DNA of 64,000 nucleotides from Massilia pinisoli (GTDB taxonomy: Bacteria > Pseudomonadota > Gammaproteobacteria > Burkholderiales > Burkholderiaceae_D): NCBI RefSeq assembly GCF_024753285.1, contig NZ_JANUGW010000008.1:1-64000 (forward strand). The letters run 5' to 3'. Every line of letters starts with the position of its first letter. Position 1 is the stretch's first letter. This document shows, piece by piece, positions 28,188 through 37,924 of this stretch. A program made the translations under genes and the position numbers. The notes beneath the pieces were generated by a model. The model did not search any database, was not told where the DNA came from, and saw only the letters and a list, made by a program, of their open reading frames with translations.

Positions 28188-29450
28188 ATGGAATACAGTC
28201 CTCCGCCGCTTTTCAAGCAAGGCGCCCCCGCAAGGGTCAAGGTGACAGTGTTCGCTCTGCTCTCGATCGCGCTCCTCGTGGTCGACGCCCGCCTGCACGC
28301 GCTCACCGCCGTGCGCCAGGTGGCGGCAACGGTCCTGTACCCGTTCCAGATGGCTGCCCTGATGCCGCGCGACGCGCTGGCGAACATGGGTACGTATTTT
28401 TCGTCGATCTCCACGCTGCAGAAGGAAGTGCGCGACCTCAAGAGCCAGCAGGTCGCCATGGCCCAGGCCATGCAGCAGGCGCAGCTCCAGATGGCCGAGA
28501 ACGCCCAGCTGCGCCGCCTGATGGACGCGCGCGAGCACTTGCCCGTGCGCTCCATGATGAGCGAGATCCTGTACGACGCACGCGACCCGTCCACGCGCCG
28601 CGTCGTGCTCGACCGGGGCTCCCGCAACGGCGTCGAGCTGGGCCTGCCCGTGATCGACAACGCCGGCGTCGTCGGCCAGGTCACGCGCGTGTTCCCGTTC
28701 ACGTCGGAAGTCACGCTCCTCACCGACAAGGAGCAGGCGATTCCCGTGCAGGTGCTGCGCAACGGCTTGCGCAGCGTGGCCTATGGCCGCGGCCAGTCCG
28801 GCCTGCTGGACCTGCGCTTCGTCGCACCCAACGCCGACATCCAGGTGGGTGACGTGCTCGTGACGTCGGGCCTGGACGGCATCTATCCGGCCGGCCTCGC
28901 CGTCGCGAAGGTGATCCAGGTCGAGAACGTGGCGCAGGGCGCCTTCGGCCGCGTCGTGTGCCAGCCGCTGGCCGGCATCGATCGCCATCGCCAGCTCCTC
29001 GTCGTGATGTCCGACCAGCCGCTGCCGCCGCGCCCGCCCGCGCTGCCCGCGAAGGCTGCCACCAATTCGCCGTCGAAGAAGAACCTGCCGCGCATGGAGC
29101 CCGTGCCGCCGCTGCCGTTGCCGCCGCAGCCGCTGGCGCCGGCCGTTGCGCCGGCTGCAGCGGGCGCGAACGGTGCGCGTCCGGCCGCGGCGGCGCACCC
29201 GAACGGCGCCGCGCCCGCGGGCGTGACGGCGCCGGTTGCGAGAACGCCGGCCGCCGGTGCTGCTGCTGGTGCTGCGCGTCCGCCGGTTGCAACCGTGCCG
29301 GCCACCGGTACGCCGGCCACCGGGTCGCCGGCCGCCGGATCGCCGGCCGCCACCACCACGCGCGCGCCGGCCGCTGCCACGCCGGCGCAAGGCGCGCCCG
29401 CCGCGAACGCCGGCGCCAATCCGCCGGTCCGGCCGAAGGAGGGCAACTGA
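28188..29450 (+). CDS. mreC: rod shape-determining protein MreC
   Basis: A bitopic elongasome protein that activates PBP2-RodA. The ATG at 28188 (MEYSPPPLFKQ) was preferred to an in-frame TTG nine bases earlier. It has a membrane helix at about residues 20-40, a coiled coil at about 70-110 and two beta barrels to about residue 270. Residues 274-420 are a Pro/Ala/Gly/Thr-rich tail with PATG/PAAG repeats, making it about 50 residues longer than E. coli MreC. The stop overlaps mreD by 1 bp (TGATG). Confidence 0.95.
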   Translation: MEYSPPPLFKQGAPARVKVTVFALLSIALLVVDARLHALTAVRQVAATVLYPFQMAALMPRDALANMGTYFSSISTLQKEVRDLKSQQVAMAQAMQQAQLQMAENAQLRRLMDAREHLPVRSMMSEILYDARDPSTRRVVLDRGSRNGVELGLPVIDNAGVVGQVTRVFPFTSEVTLLTDKEQAIPVQVLRNGLRSVAYGRGQSGLLDLRFVAPNADIQVGDVLVTSGLDGIYPAGLAVAKVIQVENVAQGAFGRVVCQPLAGIDRHRQLLVVMSDQPLPPRPPALPAKAATNSPSKKNLPRMEPVPPLPLPPQPLAPAVAPAAAGANGARPAAAAHPNGAAPAGVTAPVARTPAAGAAAGAARPPVATVPATGTPATGSPAAGSPAATTTRAPAAATPAQGAPAANAGANPPVRPKEGN

Positions 29451-29971
29451 TGCCCGCGTCGAACCGCCCGCACTACATCCTGCTGCCGGTCAGCCCGCTG
29501 TTCATCGCGTTCAGCCTCGTCTGCGCGTTCATGCTCAACCTGCTGCCGTGGGGCCGCTGGGTCGGCGCGCCGGACTTCGTCGCGCTCGTGCTCGTGTTCT
29601 GGGGCATCCACCAGCCGCGCAAGGTCGGCATCGGCATCGCGTTCTGCATGGGCCTCCTGATGGACGTGCACGACGCCACGCTGCTCGGTGAGAACGCCCT
29701 GGCGTACACCCTGCTGTCGTACCTGGCGATCATGATCCACCGCCGCGTGCTGTGGTTCCCGCTCGTCACGCAGGCGATGCACGTGTTCCCGCTGCTGCTG
29801 CTCACGCAGGCGATCCAGGTAATGGTGCGCTTCTTCGTCACGGGTCGCTTCCCCGGCGCGCTCGTGTTCATCGAGAGCGTGATCGCCGTCGCGCTGTGGC
29901 CCGTGATCACGTGGCTGCTGCTGGCCCCGCAGCGACGCGCCGTCGACAAGGACCACACGCGTCCCATCTGA
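29450..29971 (+). CDS. mreD: rod shape-determining protein MreD
   Basis: A 173-residue inner-membrane protein with five to six helices, working with MreC to control PBP2-RodA. Its position between mreC and mrdA and the helices around VAGLLMDVHD-like GLLMDVHDATLLGENAL (the conserved family segment) support the call. The start is fixed by the TGATG overlap with mreC. Confidence 0.94.
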   Translation: MPASNRPHYILLPVSPLFIAFSLVCAFMLNLLPWGRWVGAPDFVALVLVFWGIHQPRKVGIGIAFCMGLLMDVHDATLLGENALAYTLLSYLAIMIHRRVLWFPLVTQAMHVFPLLLLTQAIQVMVRFFVTGRFPGALVFIESVIAVALWPVITWLLLAPQRRAVDKDHTRPI

Positions 29972-29997
29972 AGAATATCCTCGAACGTCTGCACTGA

Positions 29998-31977
29998 ATG
30001 ACCGAGATTAAAGACAGCGATCGCGAGATCCACCTGTTCCGCATGCGCCTCACGGCGATCGTCGTGTTCGTGTTCATCTGCTTCGGCGTGCTTGTCGCGC
30101 GCTTCGTCTGGCTGCAGGTCGTCAAACACAGCCAGTACATGGCGCAGGCCGAGGACAACCGCATTGCGCTCGTCCCCATCGTGCCGAACCGCGGCCTGAT
30201 CGTGGACCGCAACGGCGTCGTCCTGGCCAGCAACTACTCGGCCTACACGCTCGAGATCACGCCGTCGAAGCTGGAGGCGAACCTCGATTCCGTGATCGAC
30301 GAGTTGGCGAAGCTCGTGACGATCGAGCCGAAGGACAGGAAACGCTTCAAGCGGCTGATGGAAGAGTCGAAGAATTTTTCCAGCGTCCCGATCCGCACGC
30401 GCCTCACCGACGACGAGGTGGCGCGCTTCACCGCGCAGCGCTTCCGCTTCCCCGGCGTGGACGTGCAGGCGCGCCTGTTCCGCCAGTATCCTCTGGGCGA
30501 GGTGGCGTCGCACGTGCTGGGCTACATCGGCCGCATCAACCAGGCCGAGGCCAAGGTCATCGAGGCCGGCGACGATGCCGCCAACTACACCGGTACGGAC
30601 CACATCGGCAAGGAAGGCCTGGAAAAGAGCTACGAGCGCCAGCTGCACGGCCAGACGGGCTACGAGGAAGTGGAACGCTCGGCAGGCGGTCGCGCCATCC
30701 GCACGTTGTCGCGTACGGCGCCGACGCCGGGCAATAACCTGATCCTGTCGATCGACATCGAGCTGCAGAAGGTCGTCGAGCAGGCGTTCGGCGATTACCG
30801 CGGCGCGCTCGTCGCCATCGAACCGTCGACGGGCGACGTGCTCGCCTACGTGTCGCGCCCCGGCTTCGACCCGAACCTGTTCGTCGACGGCATCGACGCG
30901 CAGAGCTGGTCGGAGCTGAATACGTCGCTGGACAAGCCGCTGATGAACCGTCCGCTGTCCGGCACCTACCCGCCCGGTTCGACGTTCAAGCCGTACATGG
31001 CATTGGCCGCGCTCGAATATGGCTTGCGCCGTCCCGAATACGGCATCAGCGACCCGGGCTTCTTCATGCTGGGCGGCCACCGCTTCAACGACGACAAGAA
31101 GGGCGGCCACGGTTTCATCGACATGTACCGCTCGATCGCGATGTCGTGCGACACGTACTACTACCAGCTCGGCAACGAGATGGGCATCGACCGCATCCAC
31201 GACTTCATGCAGCCGTTCGGATTCGGCGAGAAGACCGGCATCGACCTGGAGCACGAGAAGACGGGCGTGCTGCCGTCGCAGCAATGGAAGCGCGACCACT
31301 TCAAACGCAACCGCGCGGCGCAGAAGTGGGTGGGCGGCGACACGATCTCGATCTCGATCGGCAACGGCTTCAACAGCTACACGCCGCTGCAGATGGCGCA
31401 CGCCGTGGCCACGCTCGCGAACGACGGTGTCGTCATGAAGCCGCACCTCGTCAAGATGCTGGAGGACCCGAGCAACCATGGGCGCACGCCGACGGTGGCG
31501 AAGGAATCGGGCCGCATCGCCATCAAGCAGCAGAACATCGACGTGATCAAGCGCGCGATGGTCGGCGTGACGGCCGACCAGAGCGGCACGGCGTTCATCC
31601 CGTTCCGCGGCGTGCAATATGTGGTCGCGGGCAAGACGGGTACGGCGCAGGTCGTGGGCTTGAAAGGGCAGAAGTACAATGCCGCCGCGACGCCGGAACG
31701 CCTGCGCGACAACGCGCTGTTCATCGCGTTCGCACCGGCCGACCATCCGCGCATCGCGCTCGCGCTCGTCGTGGAAAACGCCGGCTTCGGCGCGGCCGTG
31801 GCGGCGCCGATCGCGCGCAAGGCGCTCGACTACTACCTGCTCCACAAGCGTCCGGGCGACGCCGACAAGCCGGCGCCGAAGCCCGCCGATCCGGTGCCGG
31901 CGGACGAAGACCAAGTGGCGCCCACGGCCGGCGCCGACTTCAAGCCGGGCGGCGAAACCCCCGGCAACAAGGACTGA
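29998..31977 (+). CDS. mrdA: penicillin-binding protein 2
   Basis: The elongasome transpeptidase that cross-links new peptidoglycan. It is 659 residues: a short cytoplasmic start, a membrane helix at about 17-40, a pedestal domain beginning with NRGLIVDRNGVVLA, then the transpeptidase domain. The nucleophile is in PPGSTFKPYMA (SxxK), SCD is the second motif and AGKTGTAQVV the third. A Pro/Asp-rich tail of about 50 residues follows. It lies 26 bp after mreD and 3 bp before rodA. Confidence 0.96.
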   Translation: MTEIKDSDREIHLFRMRLTAIVVFVFICFGVLVARFVWLQVVKHSQYMAQAEDNRIALVPIVPNRGLIVDRNGVVLASNYSAYTLEITPSKLEANLDSVIDELAKLVTIEPKDRKRFKRLMEESKNFSSVPIRTRLTDDEVARFTAQRFRFPGVDVQARLFRQYPLGEVASHVLGYIGRINQAEAKVIEAGDDAANYTGTDHIGKEGLEKSYERQLHGQTGYEEVERSAGGRAIRTLSRTAPTPGNNLILSIDIELQKVVEQAFGDYRGALVAIEPSTGDVLAYVSRPGFDPNLFVDGIDAQSWSELNTSLDKPLMNRPLSGTYPPGSTFKPYMALAALEYGLRRPEYGISDPGFFMLGGHRFNDDKKGGHGFIDMYRSIAMSCDTYYYQLGNEMGIDRIHDFMQPFGFGEKTGIDLEHEKTGVLPSQQWKRDHFKRNRAAQKWVGGDTISISIGNGFNSYTPLQMAHAVATLANDGVVMKPHLVKMLEDPSNHGRTPTVAKESGRIAIKQQNIDVIKRAMVGVTADQSGTAFIPFRGVQYVVAGKTGTAQVVGLKGQKYNAAATPERLRDNALFIAFAPADHPRIALALVVENAGFGAAVAAPIARKALDYYLLHKRPGDADKPAPKPADPVPADEDQVAPTAGADFKPGGETPGNKD

Positions 31978-31980
31978 ACC

Positions 31981-33096
31981 ATGGCGCATTTCCCCGAACG
32001 CCGCTCGCTCAGCCGGCGCCTCAAACCGTACTTCACCGTGTTCGATCCGGCGCTGTCGCTGATCCTGTTCCTGCTGCTGTGCGTGGGCCTCGTCACGCTG
32101 TCGTCGGCCGGCCACGACTTCCCCGGCCGCCTGGAAGGCCAGATGCGCAACATCCTCGCCGCGTTCGTGTTCATGTGGGTCGCGGCCATCGTGCCGCCGC
32201 AGACGCTGCTGCGCCTCGCCGTGCCCGTGTACACGTTCGGCGTCGCGCTGCTGCTGGCCGTGGCGGCCGTCGGCACCATCAAGAAGGGCGCGCGGCGCTG
32301 GCTGCACGTGGGCGTGGACATCCAGCCGTCCGAGATCATGAAGATCGCCGCGCCGCTGATGTTGGCCTGGTATTTCCAGACCCGGGCCGGCCTGCTCAAA
32401 TGGCAATCGTTCGTCGTGGCGGCGGTGCTGCTTGGGATTCCGTTCGGCCTCATCGCCAAACAGCCGGACCTGGGCACGGCGCTGCTCGTGGGCGGGTCGG
32501 GCTTCTACGTGATCTTCCTCGCGGGCCTGTCGTGGAAGGCGCTGGGCGCGCTGTTCGTGGCCGGCTGCGCCGCGCTGCCCGTCGCGTGGTCGATGATGCA
32601 CGACTACCAGCGCGAACGGGTGATGACGCTGATCGATCCCACCTCCGACCCGCTCGGCAAGGGCTTCCACATCATCCAGTCGACGATCGCGATCGGCTCG
32701 GGCGGCGTGTCCGGCAAGGGGTATATGAAGGGTACGCAGGCTTACCTCGAGTTCATCCCGGAACGCACCACGGACTTCATTTTTTCGGTATATTCCGAGG
32801 AATTTGGTTTGGTCGGCAACCTCGTCCTGTTGTTCTTGTATCTGTTGCTGATCGGACGCGCAATGATGATCGCGGCGAATGCCCCGAATCTGTTCACCCG
32901 CCTGCTGGCGGGGGCCATTGCGATGATGTTTTTTACCTATGCTTTCATCAATATGGGTATGGTCAGCGGCATCCTGCCGGTGGTCGGCGTTCCGCTGCCT
33001 TTCATGAGCTATGGCGGTACCGCGCTGATTACGCTGGGCCTCTGCAGTGGTATATTGATGAGCATTCAAAGACACCGCAAACTGGTGCAGACCTGA
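31981..33096 (+). CDS. rodA: SEDS peptidoglycan glycosyltransferase RodA
   Basis: A 371-residue protein with about ten membrane helices that polymerises lipid II during elongation with PBP2. The SEDS signature GVPLPFMSYGGTALIT is near the C-terminus, and the catalytic aspartate region reads PDLGTALLVGGSG. The long periplasmic loop contains YQRERVMTLIDP. The gene is bracketed by mrdA and rlpA with 1-3 bp gaps. Confidence 0.97.
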   Translation: MAHFPERRSLSRRLKPYFTVFDPALSLILFLLLCVGLVTLSSAGHDFPGRLEGQMRNILAAFVFMWVAAIVPPQTLLRLAVPVYTFGVALLLAVAAVGTIKKGARRWLHVGVDIQPSEIMKIAAPLMLAWYFQTRAGLLKWQSFVVAAVLLGIPFGLIAKQPDLGTALLVGGSGFYVIFLAGLSWKALGALFVAGCAALPVAWSMMHDYQRERVMTLIDPTSDPLGKGFHIIQSTIAIGSGGVSGKGYMKGTQAYLEFIPERTTDFIFSVYSEEFGLVGNLVLLFLYLLLIGRAMMIAANAPNLFTRLLAGAIAMMFFTYAFINMGMVSGILPVVGVPLPFMSYGGTALITLGLCSGILMSIQRHRKLVQT

Positions 33097-33097
33097 T

Positions 33098-34141
33098 ATG
33101 CAAGAGAACGCAATGGCCGTTCCGAGGTTACTCCCAGCGGTCATTGCGATGTTGGCAATGATGGCGGGCTGCAGTACCACGGACCAGAACGGCGAACACA
33201 AAAGCATCATCCCGCTGCCGTGGAAGCACAAGGTGACGCGCGTCGACCCGGCGCTGCCGAATCTCCCCGCGGCCGGCTCCGGCCGCGGCGGTTACTACCA
33301 GGACGACGGGCCGGGCGCGAATCCGCCGCCGGGCCTGCTGGACACACCTGACGCCGTCGTCAAGTACGAGCCGTACGCCAAGTTCGCGAACAAGCCGTAC
33401 GCCGTGTTCGGCCAGACTTATACGCCGCTCGTCAACGATCAGCCGTTCACCCAGCGCGGCGTGGCCAGCTGGTACGGCGTGAAGTTCCACGGCCAGCGCA
33501 CGTCGTCGGGCGAGCCCTACGACATGTACAAGATGACGGCCGCGCATCCCACGCTGCCCATTCCTTCGTACGCGCGCGTCACGAGCCTGGAGACCGGCAA
33601 ATCGGTCGTCGTGCGCATCAACGACCGCGGACCGTTCCACTCCGACCGCATCATCGACGTGTCGTACACGGCGGCCCTGAAGCTGGGCCTGCTGGGCAAG
33701 GGCAGCCATCAGGTCGAGATCGAACGCCTGTTCCCGGGCGACGAGATCCACGCGGCATCCGCGCGCCGTGCGGCCGCGTCCGAGGCGCAGGCGCTGCCGG
33801 CGTCGCCGGCCATCGCTGCCCTGATGCTTGAAGACCATGTCGACATGGATAGCGCCGCCGTCGCCCATGCGCAGACGGCTGATACGGCCTCCGGCGCTGA
33901 CAACGCGGCGCCGAAACCCGGGTTCTATCTGCAGCTGGGCGCGTACGCGCGCGAGGGCAAGGCCGAGGAGGTGAGCGAAAAGCTCAAGCAATCCGGAGTC
34001 GACCTGGCCATTCAGGTCGTGCACTCGGGCAGCGTCAACCGCCTGTACTGCGGGCCGTTCGACACCCGCGCGATGGCCCAGGAAGCGGCACGCGCGCTGC
34101 CGTCCGGGCTCGGCCTGAAACCCATCATCGTGCGGCGTTGA
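33098..34141 (+). CDS. rlpA: septal ring lytic transglycosylase RlpA
   Basis: A 347-residue outer-membrane lipoprotein. The signal peptide ends in the lipobox MMAGC (Cys about residue 25). A double-psi beta-barrel catalytic domain begins at GVASWYGVKFHGQRTSSGE, with the conserved aspartate in VRINDRGPF. A SPOR domain closes the protein (FYLQLGAYAREGKAEEV onward), which binds denuded glycan strands at the septum. The start is 1 bp after the rodA stop. In E. coli dacA follows; here the operon seems to end. Confidence 0.95.
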   Translation: MQENAMAVPRLLPAVIAMLAMMAGCSTTDQNGEHKSIIPLPWKHKVTRVDPALPNLPAAGSGRGGYYQDDGPGANPPPGLLDTPDAVVKYEPYAKFANKPYAVFGQTYTPLVNDQPFTQRGVASWYGVKFHGQRTSSGEPYDMYKMTAAHPTLPIPSYARVTSLETGKSVVVRINDRGPFHSDRIIDVSYTAALKLGLLGKGSHQVEIERLFPGDEIHAASARRAAASEAQALPASPAIAALMLEDHVDMDSAAVAHAQTADTASGADNAAPKPGFYLQLGAYAREGKAEEVSEKLKQSGVDLAIQVVHSGSVNRLYCGPFDTRAMAQEAARALPSGLGLKPIIVRR

Positions 34142-34669
34142 GACGCGGGGGAGGTACCCCTGCACGCGCGCTCCAGGTTGCTCCATCTTGCATCTTCCCG
34201 TTGTCCAGCGAACGGGATCGTTCGTCCATTTGCCCCGATTGACGGCCGCTGGGCCGTATTATCGTGCGTCCGTGGACTGTTCGTCAGGTCATCAGATGTC
34301 TGACTAAATGGCGTGCATATCTCGTGCGTTTTGGCGGCAAGCAAGGTGCTCCGTGCGCATAAATTCGGTAAAAATGGCCGTAAATGCCTTTTCCATCTAT
34401 TTTCGTCATAGGATGTCAGACATCCGCAACGATTTTCACTTGCTATGCGCTACCATTCTTCATTTCGCATGGTTCCAATCTCGCATAACTTAAGTTGGCG
34501 GTTGCCCGGGAACTGCCAAATAAACGCCCAGTTTACGTCGATGGTTGCGCATAACATTTATGTTTGCTCAATTGACACCATTAACATCGTGCTCCTACAC
34601 TGAATTTGCCTACCTATAAGTACATGCCCGCCGGCATGTGCAGGCTCAGAAAAAATACAGGAGACAGCA
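34142..34669. other. 528-bp AT-richer spacer upstream of the TonB receptor
   Basis: No credible gene is present. The base composition drops clearly from about 34300. It contains a perfect 15-bp palindrome GGATGTC-A-GACATCC (34411-34425), a related half-site GATGTCTGAC (34295-34304) and the receptor promoter at 34572-34601. The palindrome about 180 bp upstream of the start site could bind a local regulator. Confidence 0.6.
34572..34601 (+). promoter_or_regulatory. sigma-70 promoter of the TonB-dependent receptor
   Basis: A perfect -35 TTGACA (34572-34577), an 18-bp spacer and a -10 TACACT (34596-34601). A start site near 34608 gives a leader of about 60 bases ending in a strong AGGAGACAG ribosome binding site. 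Confidence 0.7.
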
Positions 34670-37600
34670 ATGTTCGAGAAGTCTGTAGCGCGGCGCCAGC
34701 ACCAGCGCCGTCAAGTCGTGCTTGGCCTGGGTGTAATCGCCGGCCTCATCCAGCAAGCCTATGCCCAGGAAGCCCCGGCCCCCCAACCCGAACCCGCCGT
34801 GGTGACGGTGACCGGCTACCGCGCCAGTCTGCTCTCGTCCGCGAAGGACAAGAAGGAGGCCGTTGGCTTCCAGGACACCATCAGTGCCGAAGACATCGGT
34901 AAATTCCCCGACAAGAACATCGCCGAATCGCTGAGCCGCATTCCCGGCGTGCAGATTTCGCGCGACGTGACGGGCGAGGGCGTGAACGTGCAGATCCGCG
35001 GCCTCGGTTCCAGTTTCACGAAGGTCTTGCTGAACAATGCCCAGATCGCCGTGGCCTCGTCCGGCCCGATCGACGGCGCGAACACGAATCGCGAGATCGA
35101 CCTCGACATGCTGCCGACCGATCTGTTCACCAAGCTGACGGTGAGCAAGAGCCCGACAGCGGACATGATCGAAGGCGGCGCCGCCGGTGTCGTGAACCTG
35201 CGCAGCGCGCGGCCGTTCGACAATCCGGGTACGCACGTCTCGTATGGTGCCACAGCGCAGAAGCAGCAGATCGCGGACGGCGTGGGCGGGCGCGGTTCCA
35301 TCCTCGCCAGCAGGACCTGGGGCGACACGTTCGGTATCCTGGCCGGCTTTGCCGTCAACCGCCAGAAGGCGCGCACGACCGGCTACGAGACCGTGGGCCT
35401 GACCAATGCGAACTTGTCGGCCGCGCAGAACACGTCGGGCAGCCGCAACACGACCGGCGGCGGCAACTGGACCATCCCGGCCACCGTGCCGGCCGGCGCC
35501 GGCGGGGGCCTCGTGGCGGGCACGCCCATCGACCAGGCATTCCTGCTGGCGCACAACCCCGGCCTGAACATCGGCCAGATCGACAACGCGATCCTGCCGC
35601 GCCTGGGCCGCTACATGGATTACTTCGGCACGCGCGACAAGGGCGCGGCCATCGTCAGCGCGGAATGGCGTCCGCTCGACAATCTGCATTTCTACGTCGA
35701 TGCGATGTACAGCAAGAAGGACGACGACATGTCGCGCATCGGCTATACCTGGGCCGTGCGCAACAACTTCGAGATCCCGCTGAACATGCAGGTCGACAAG
35801 AGCGATTGCACGGCCGGCTGCACGGTGACGTCGGGCACGTTCTCGAATGCGCGCTACTTCATCGAATACGGTCCGCGCCGCGACAAGACGACCTTGAAAG
35901 GCCTGAACCCGGGCATGGAATGGAAGATCAGCCCGACCTTGAAGCTGGAAGCCCAGGCCAATGCCACGAAGTCGTCGTTCTCGCACGAAGCACCGACCAT
36001 CATGCCGATCACGGCCGACGGCAGCGGCCTGGTCGCCACGTTCAACGGTAACGGCGGCGCCATGCCGAGCATCACGTTCAACCAGGACGTGAACGACCCG
36101 GCCAACTTCGTCTGGGCCGGCGGCCGCGTCAACATCCAGAACGAGCTGCGGGAAACGAGCACGAAGGGTTTCCACTCCGACCTGACCTGGGGTGATGCCA
36201 AGCTGAACGTGCGCGCCGGTATCGCCTACGACGACATCGACCGCCGCATCCGCGGCCAGGACAACTCGGCCGCCTGGCAGGCTGCCGTGTGCGGCAACAA
36301 TCCGAGCGTGTTCCTGCAAGGCCCGAACGGTGCCCCGCCGTGCGATGGCGCCTCCACGCCGGGCGCCAGCGCCAGCGCGCTGTATCCGGGCTACGGCACG
36401 GGCTACACGGCCGGCCAGACGGCCCCGCTCGTCTACCAGGGTTCGCTGATCCCCGTGAGCAAGCTGGCGAGCTACCTCGTGCCGGGCCCGTACGGCCGCG
36501 TCGTGATCGACTGGGACCGCTTCCGCAAGGATTCCAACTACGACGCCTATAACTCGACGGCGCCTGACTCCACGAGCTCGTCGACGGGGGCCAGCTCCGG
36601 TTATGTGCGCGAGCGCAGCACGGGCTTCTACACGGAGGTCAATGGCCAGTCGAGCGTCGGCGGCTTCCCGCTGCGCTACAACGCCGGCGTGCGCTACGTC
36701 CGCACGAAGCAGGACGTGGGTTCGCTCAACTCGTTCAGCGACCCGCGCAACGCCACGCTCACGCAGAACGGTTCGAAGTACCCGAACCTGACCGAGTGGG
36801 TGTACCAGAACACCACGTATAACAACACGCTGCCGTCGGCCACCGCGGCCCTGTCGCTGCGCAACGACATCGTGGCCCGCCTCGCGCTGTCGAAGACGAT
36901 GACCCGCGCGAATCCGAACTCGCTGCGTCCGGGCATCAATTTCAGCTCGCCGTCGGCCGACATCGGCACCATCGGCAGTCCGGAGCTGAAGCCATATCTG
37001 TCGAACAACATCGACCTGGGCCTGGACTGGTACACGGGGCGTGAAGGCTATGTGAGCCTGACCGTGTTCCAGAAGCAGGTGAAGGGCTTCACGGTCATCG
37101 ACAACCGCACCTTGCCGTTCTCCGCGCTGGCTGCCTACGGCATCGCGTACAACAACCTGATCCCGACCCAGCAGGTGGCGATCAATGCGCGCGGCGGTCC
37201 GGACGCGGCCACGGTCGTGATGAGCCAGGAGCGCAACGCGGGCGGCATCCTGCGCGTGCGCGGCCTGGAGATCGGCTGGGTCCAGCCGCTCGACAAGCTC
37301 CTGCCGATCAAGGGCTTCGGCTTCAACGAGACGGCGACCTTCATCAACCAGAGCGCGACCGGCGAGGGCACCAACGGCTTCGTCGCGCTGAACGTGCCGA
37401 AGAAGAGCAACAACTTCGGCTTCTATTACGAGAACCACGGCTACATGGCGCGCATCTCGCACCAGTACCAGCAGGGCAGCCAGTCCAGCACGGGCAACCA
37501 GAACGGCATCCCGCTGGCGTCGCTGTATGGCCGCTCGTACAAGCAGGCCGACTTCTCGTCCAGCGTGGACCTGGAAAAGGTGTTCGACCGCGACAACTGG

Positions 37601-37732
37601 CCGACCATCACGTTCGACATCGTGAACCTGAACAAGGCCAAGCGCGAAGGTTATTTCCAGTTCCCGAATGCTGCGTTCTCGTCGTACGACCCGGGACGCA
37701 CGTTCCAGCTGGGCATCCGCGGCAAGTTCTGA
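34670..37732 (+). CDS. TonB-dependent outer-membrane receptor
   Basis: A 1020-residue receptor. A signal peptide ends at about residue 33 (QQAYA|Q). A TonB-box-like VVTVTGY follows. The plug domain contains SRIPGVQISRD and VQIRGLG; the remaining 850 residues form the beta barrel, ending in phenylalanine (GIRGKF) as outer-membrane barrels do. The long, Asn/Ser/Thr-rich loops and the DTISAEDIGKFPDKNIAESL opening match the large TonB receptors that Xanthomonas, Caulobacter and Massilia use for oligosaccharides. No SusD or glycosidase gene is adjacent, so the ligand is unknown. Promoter and terminator make it a single-gene unit. Confidence 0.94.
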   Translation: MFEKSVARRQHQRRQVVLGLGVIAGLIQQAYAQEAPAPQPEPAVVTVTGYRASLLSSAKDKKEAVGFQDTISAEDIGKFPDKNIAESLSRIPGVQISRDVTGEGVNVQIRGLGSSFTKVLLNNAQIAVASSGPIDGANTNREIDLDMLPTDLFTKLTVSKSPTADMIEGGAAGVVNLRSARPFDNPGTHVSYGATAQKQQIADGVGGRGSILASRTWGDTFGILAGFAVNRQKARTTGYETVGLTNANLSAAQNTSGSRNTTGGGNWTIPATVPAGAGGGLVAGTPIDQAFLLAHNPGLNIGQIDNAILPRLGRYMDYFGTRDKGAAIVSAEWRPLDNLHFYVDAMYSKKDDDMSRIGYTWAVRNNFEIPLNMQVDKSDCTAGCTVTSGTFSNARYFIEYGPRRDKTTLKGLNPGMEWKISPTLKLEAQANATKSSFSHEAPTIMPITADGSGLVATFNGNGGAMPSITFNQDVNDPANFVWAGGRVNIQNELRETSTKGFHSDLTWGDAKLNVRAGIAYDDIDRRIRGQDNSAAWQAAVCGNNPSVFLQGPNGAPPCDGASTPGASASALYPGYGTGYTAGQTAPLVYQGSLIPVSKLASYLVPGPYGRVVIDWDRFRKDSNYDAYNSTAPDSTSSSTGASSGYVRERSTGFYTEVNGQSSVGGFPLRYNAGVRYVRTKQDVGSLNSFSDPRNATLTQNGSKYPNLTEWVYQNTTYNNTLPSATAALSLRNDIVARLALSKTMTRANPNSLRPGINFSSPSADIGTIGSPELKPYLSNNIDLGLDWYTGREGYVSLTVFQKQVKGFTVIDNRTLPFSALAAYGIAYNNLIPTQQVAINARGGPDAATVVMSQERNAGGILRVRGLEIGWVQPLDKLLPIKGFGFNETATFINQSATGEGTNGFVALNVPKKSNNFGFYYENHGYMARISHQYQQGSQSSTGNQNGIPLASLYGRSYKQADFSSSVDLEKVFDRDNWPTITFDIVNLNKAKREGYFQFPNAAFSSYDPGRTFQLGIRGKF

Positions 37733-37763
37733 TGGCATAAGCGTCCCCCTTTACGTCCCCTGT

Positions 37764-37817
37764 CCCCGCTTTCGACCGGCATGCTGCGCGCCGGTTGCAA
37801 GCGGGGCTTTTTCTTTT
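37764..37817 (+). terminator. intrinsic terminator of the TonB receptor
   Basis: CCCCGCTT (37764-37771) pairs with AAGCGGGG (37799-37806), with an inner ACCGGC/GCCGGT stem, and is followed by CTTTTTCTTTT. It lies 31 bp after the receptor stop. Confidence 0.85.
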
Positions 37818-37924
37818 GCGATGCCTCATGCCGCCGCGGTTTTGCCGGCCCGGCCCGGAACCGCCGGCCCCGCCGGTCCGGTCGAACCGCCTGCACACAC
37901 AACGATGCGACAGGAGACGACGGG

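Noticed and set aside
29473..33231. 1252-codon minus-strand frame opposite the mre/mrd genes
   Set aside because: Composition is His/Arg/Asp-rich antisense of real genes with no domain; typical of a GC-rich genome.
34308..34493. 61-codon frame upstream of the TonB receptor
   Set aside because: No ribosome binding site, composition unlike coding DNA here, and it lies in a regulatory spacer.
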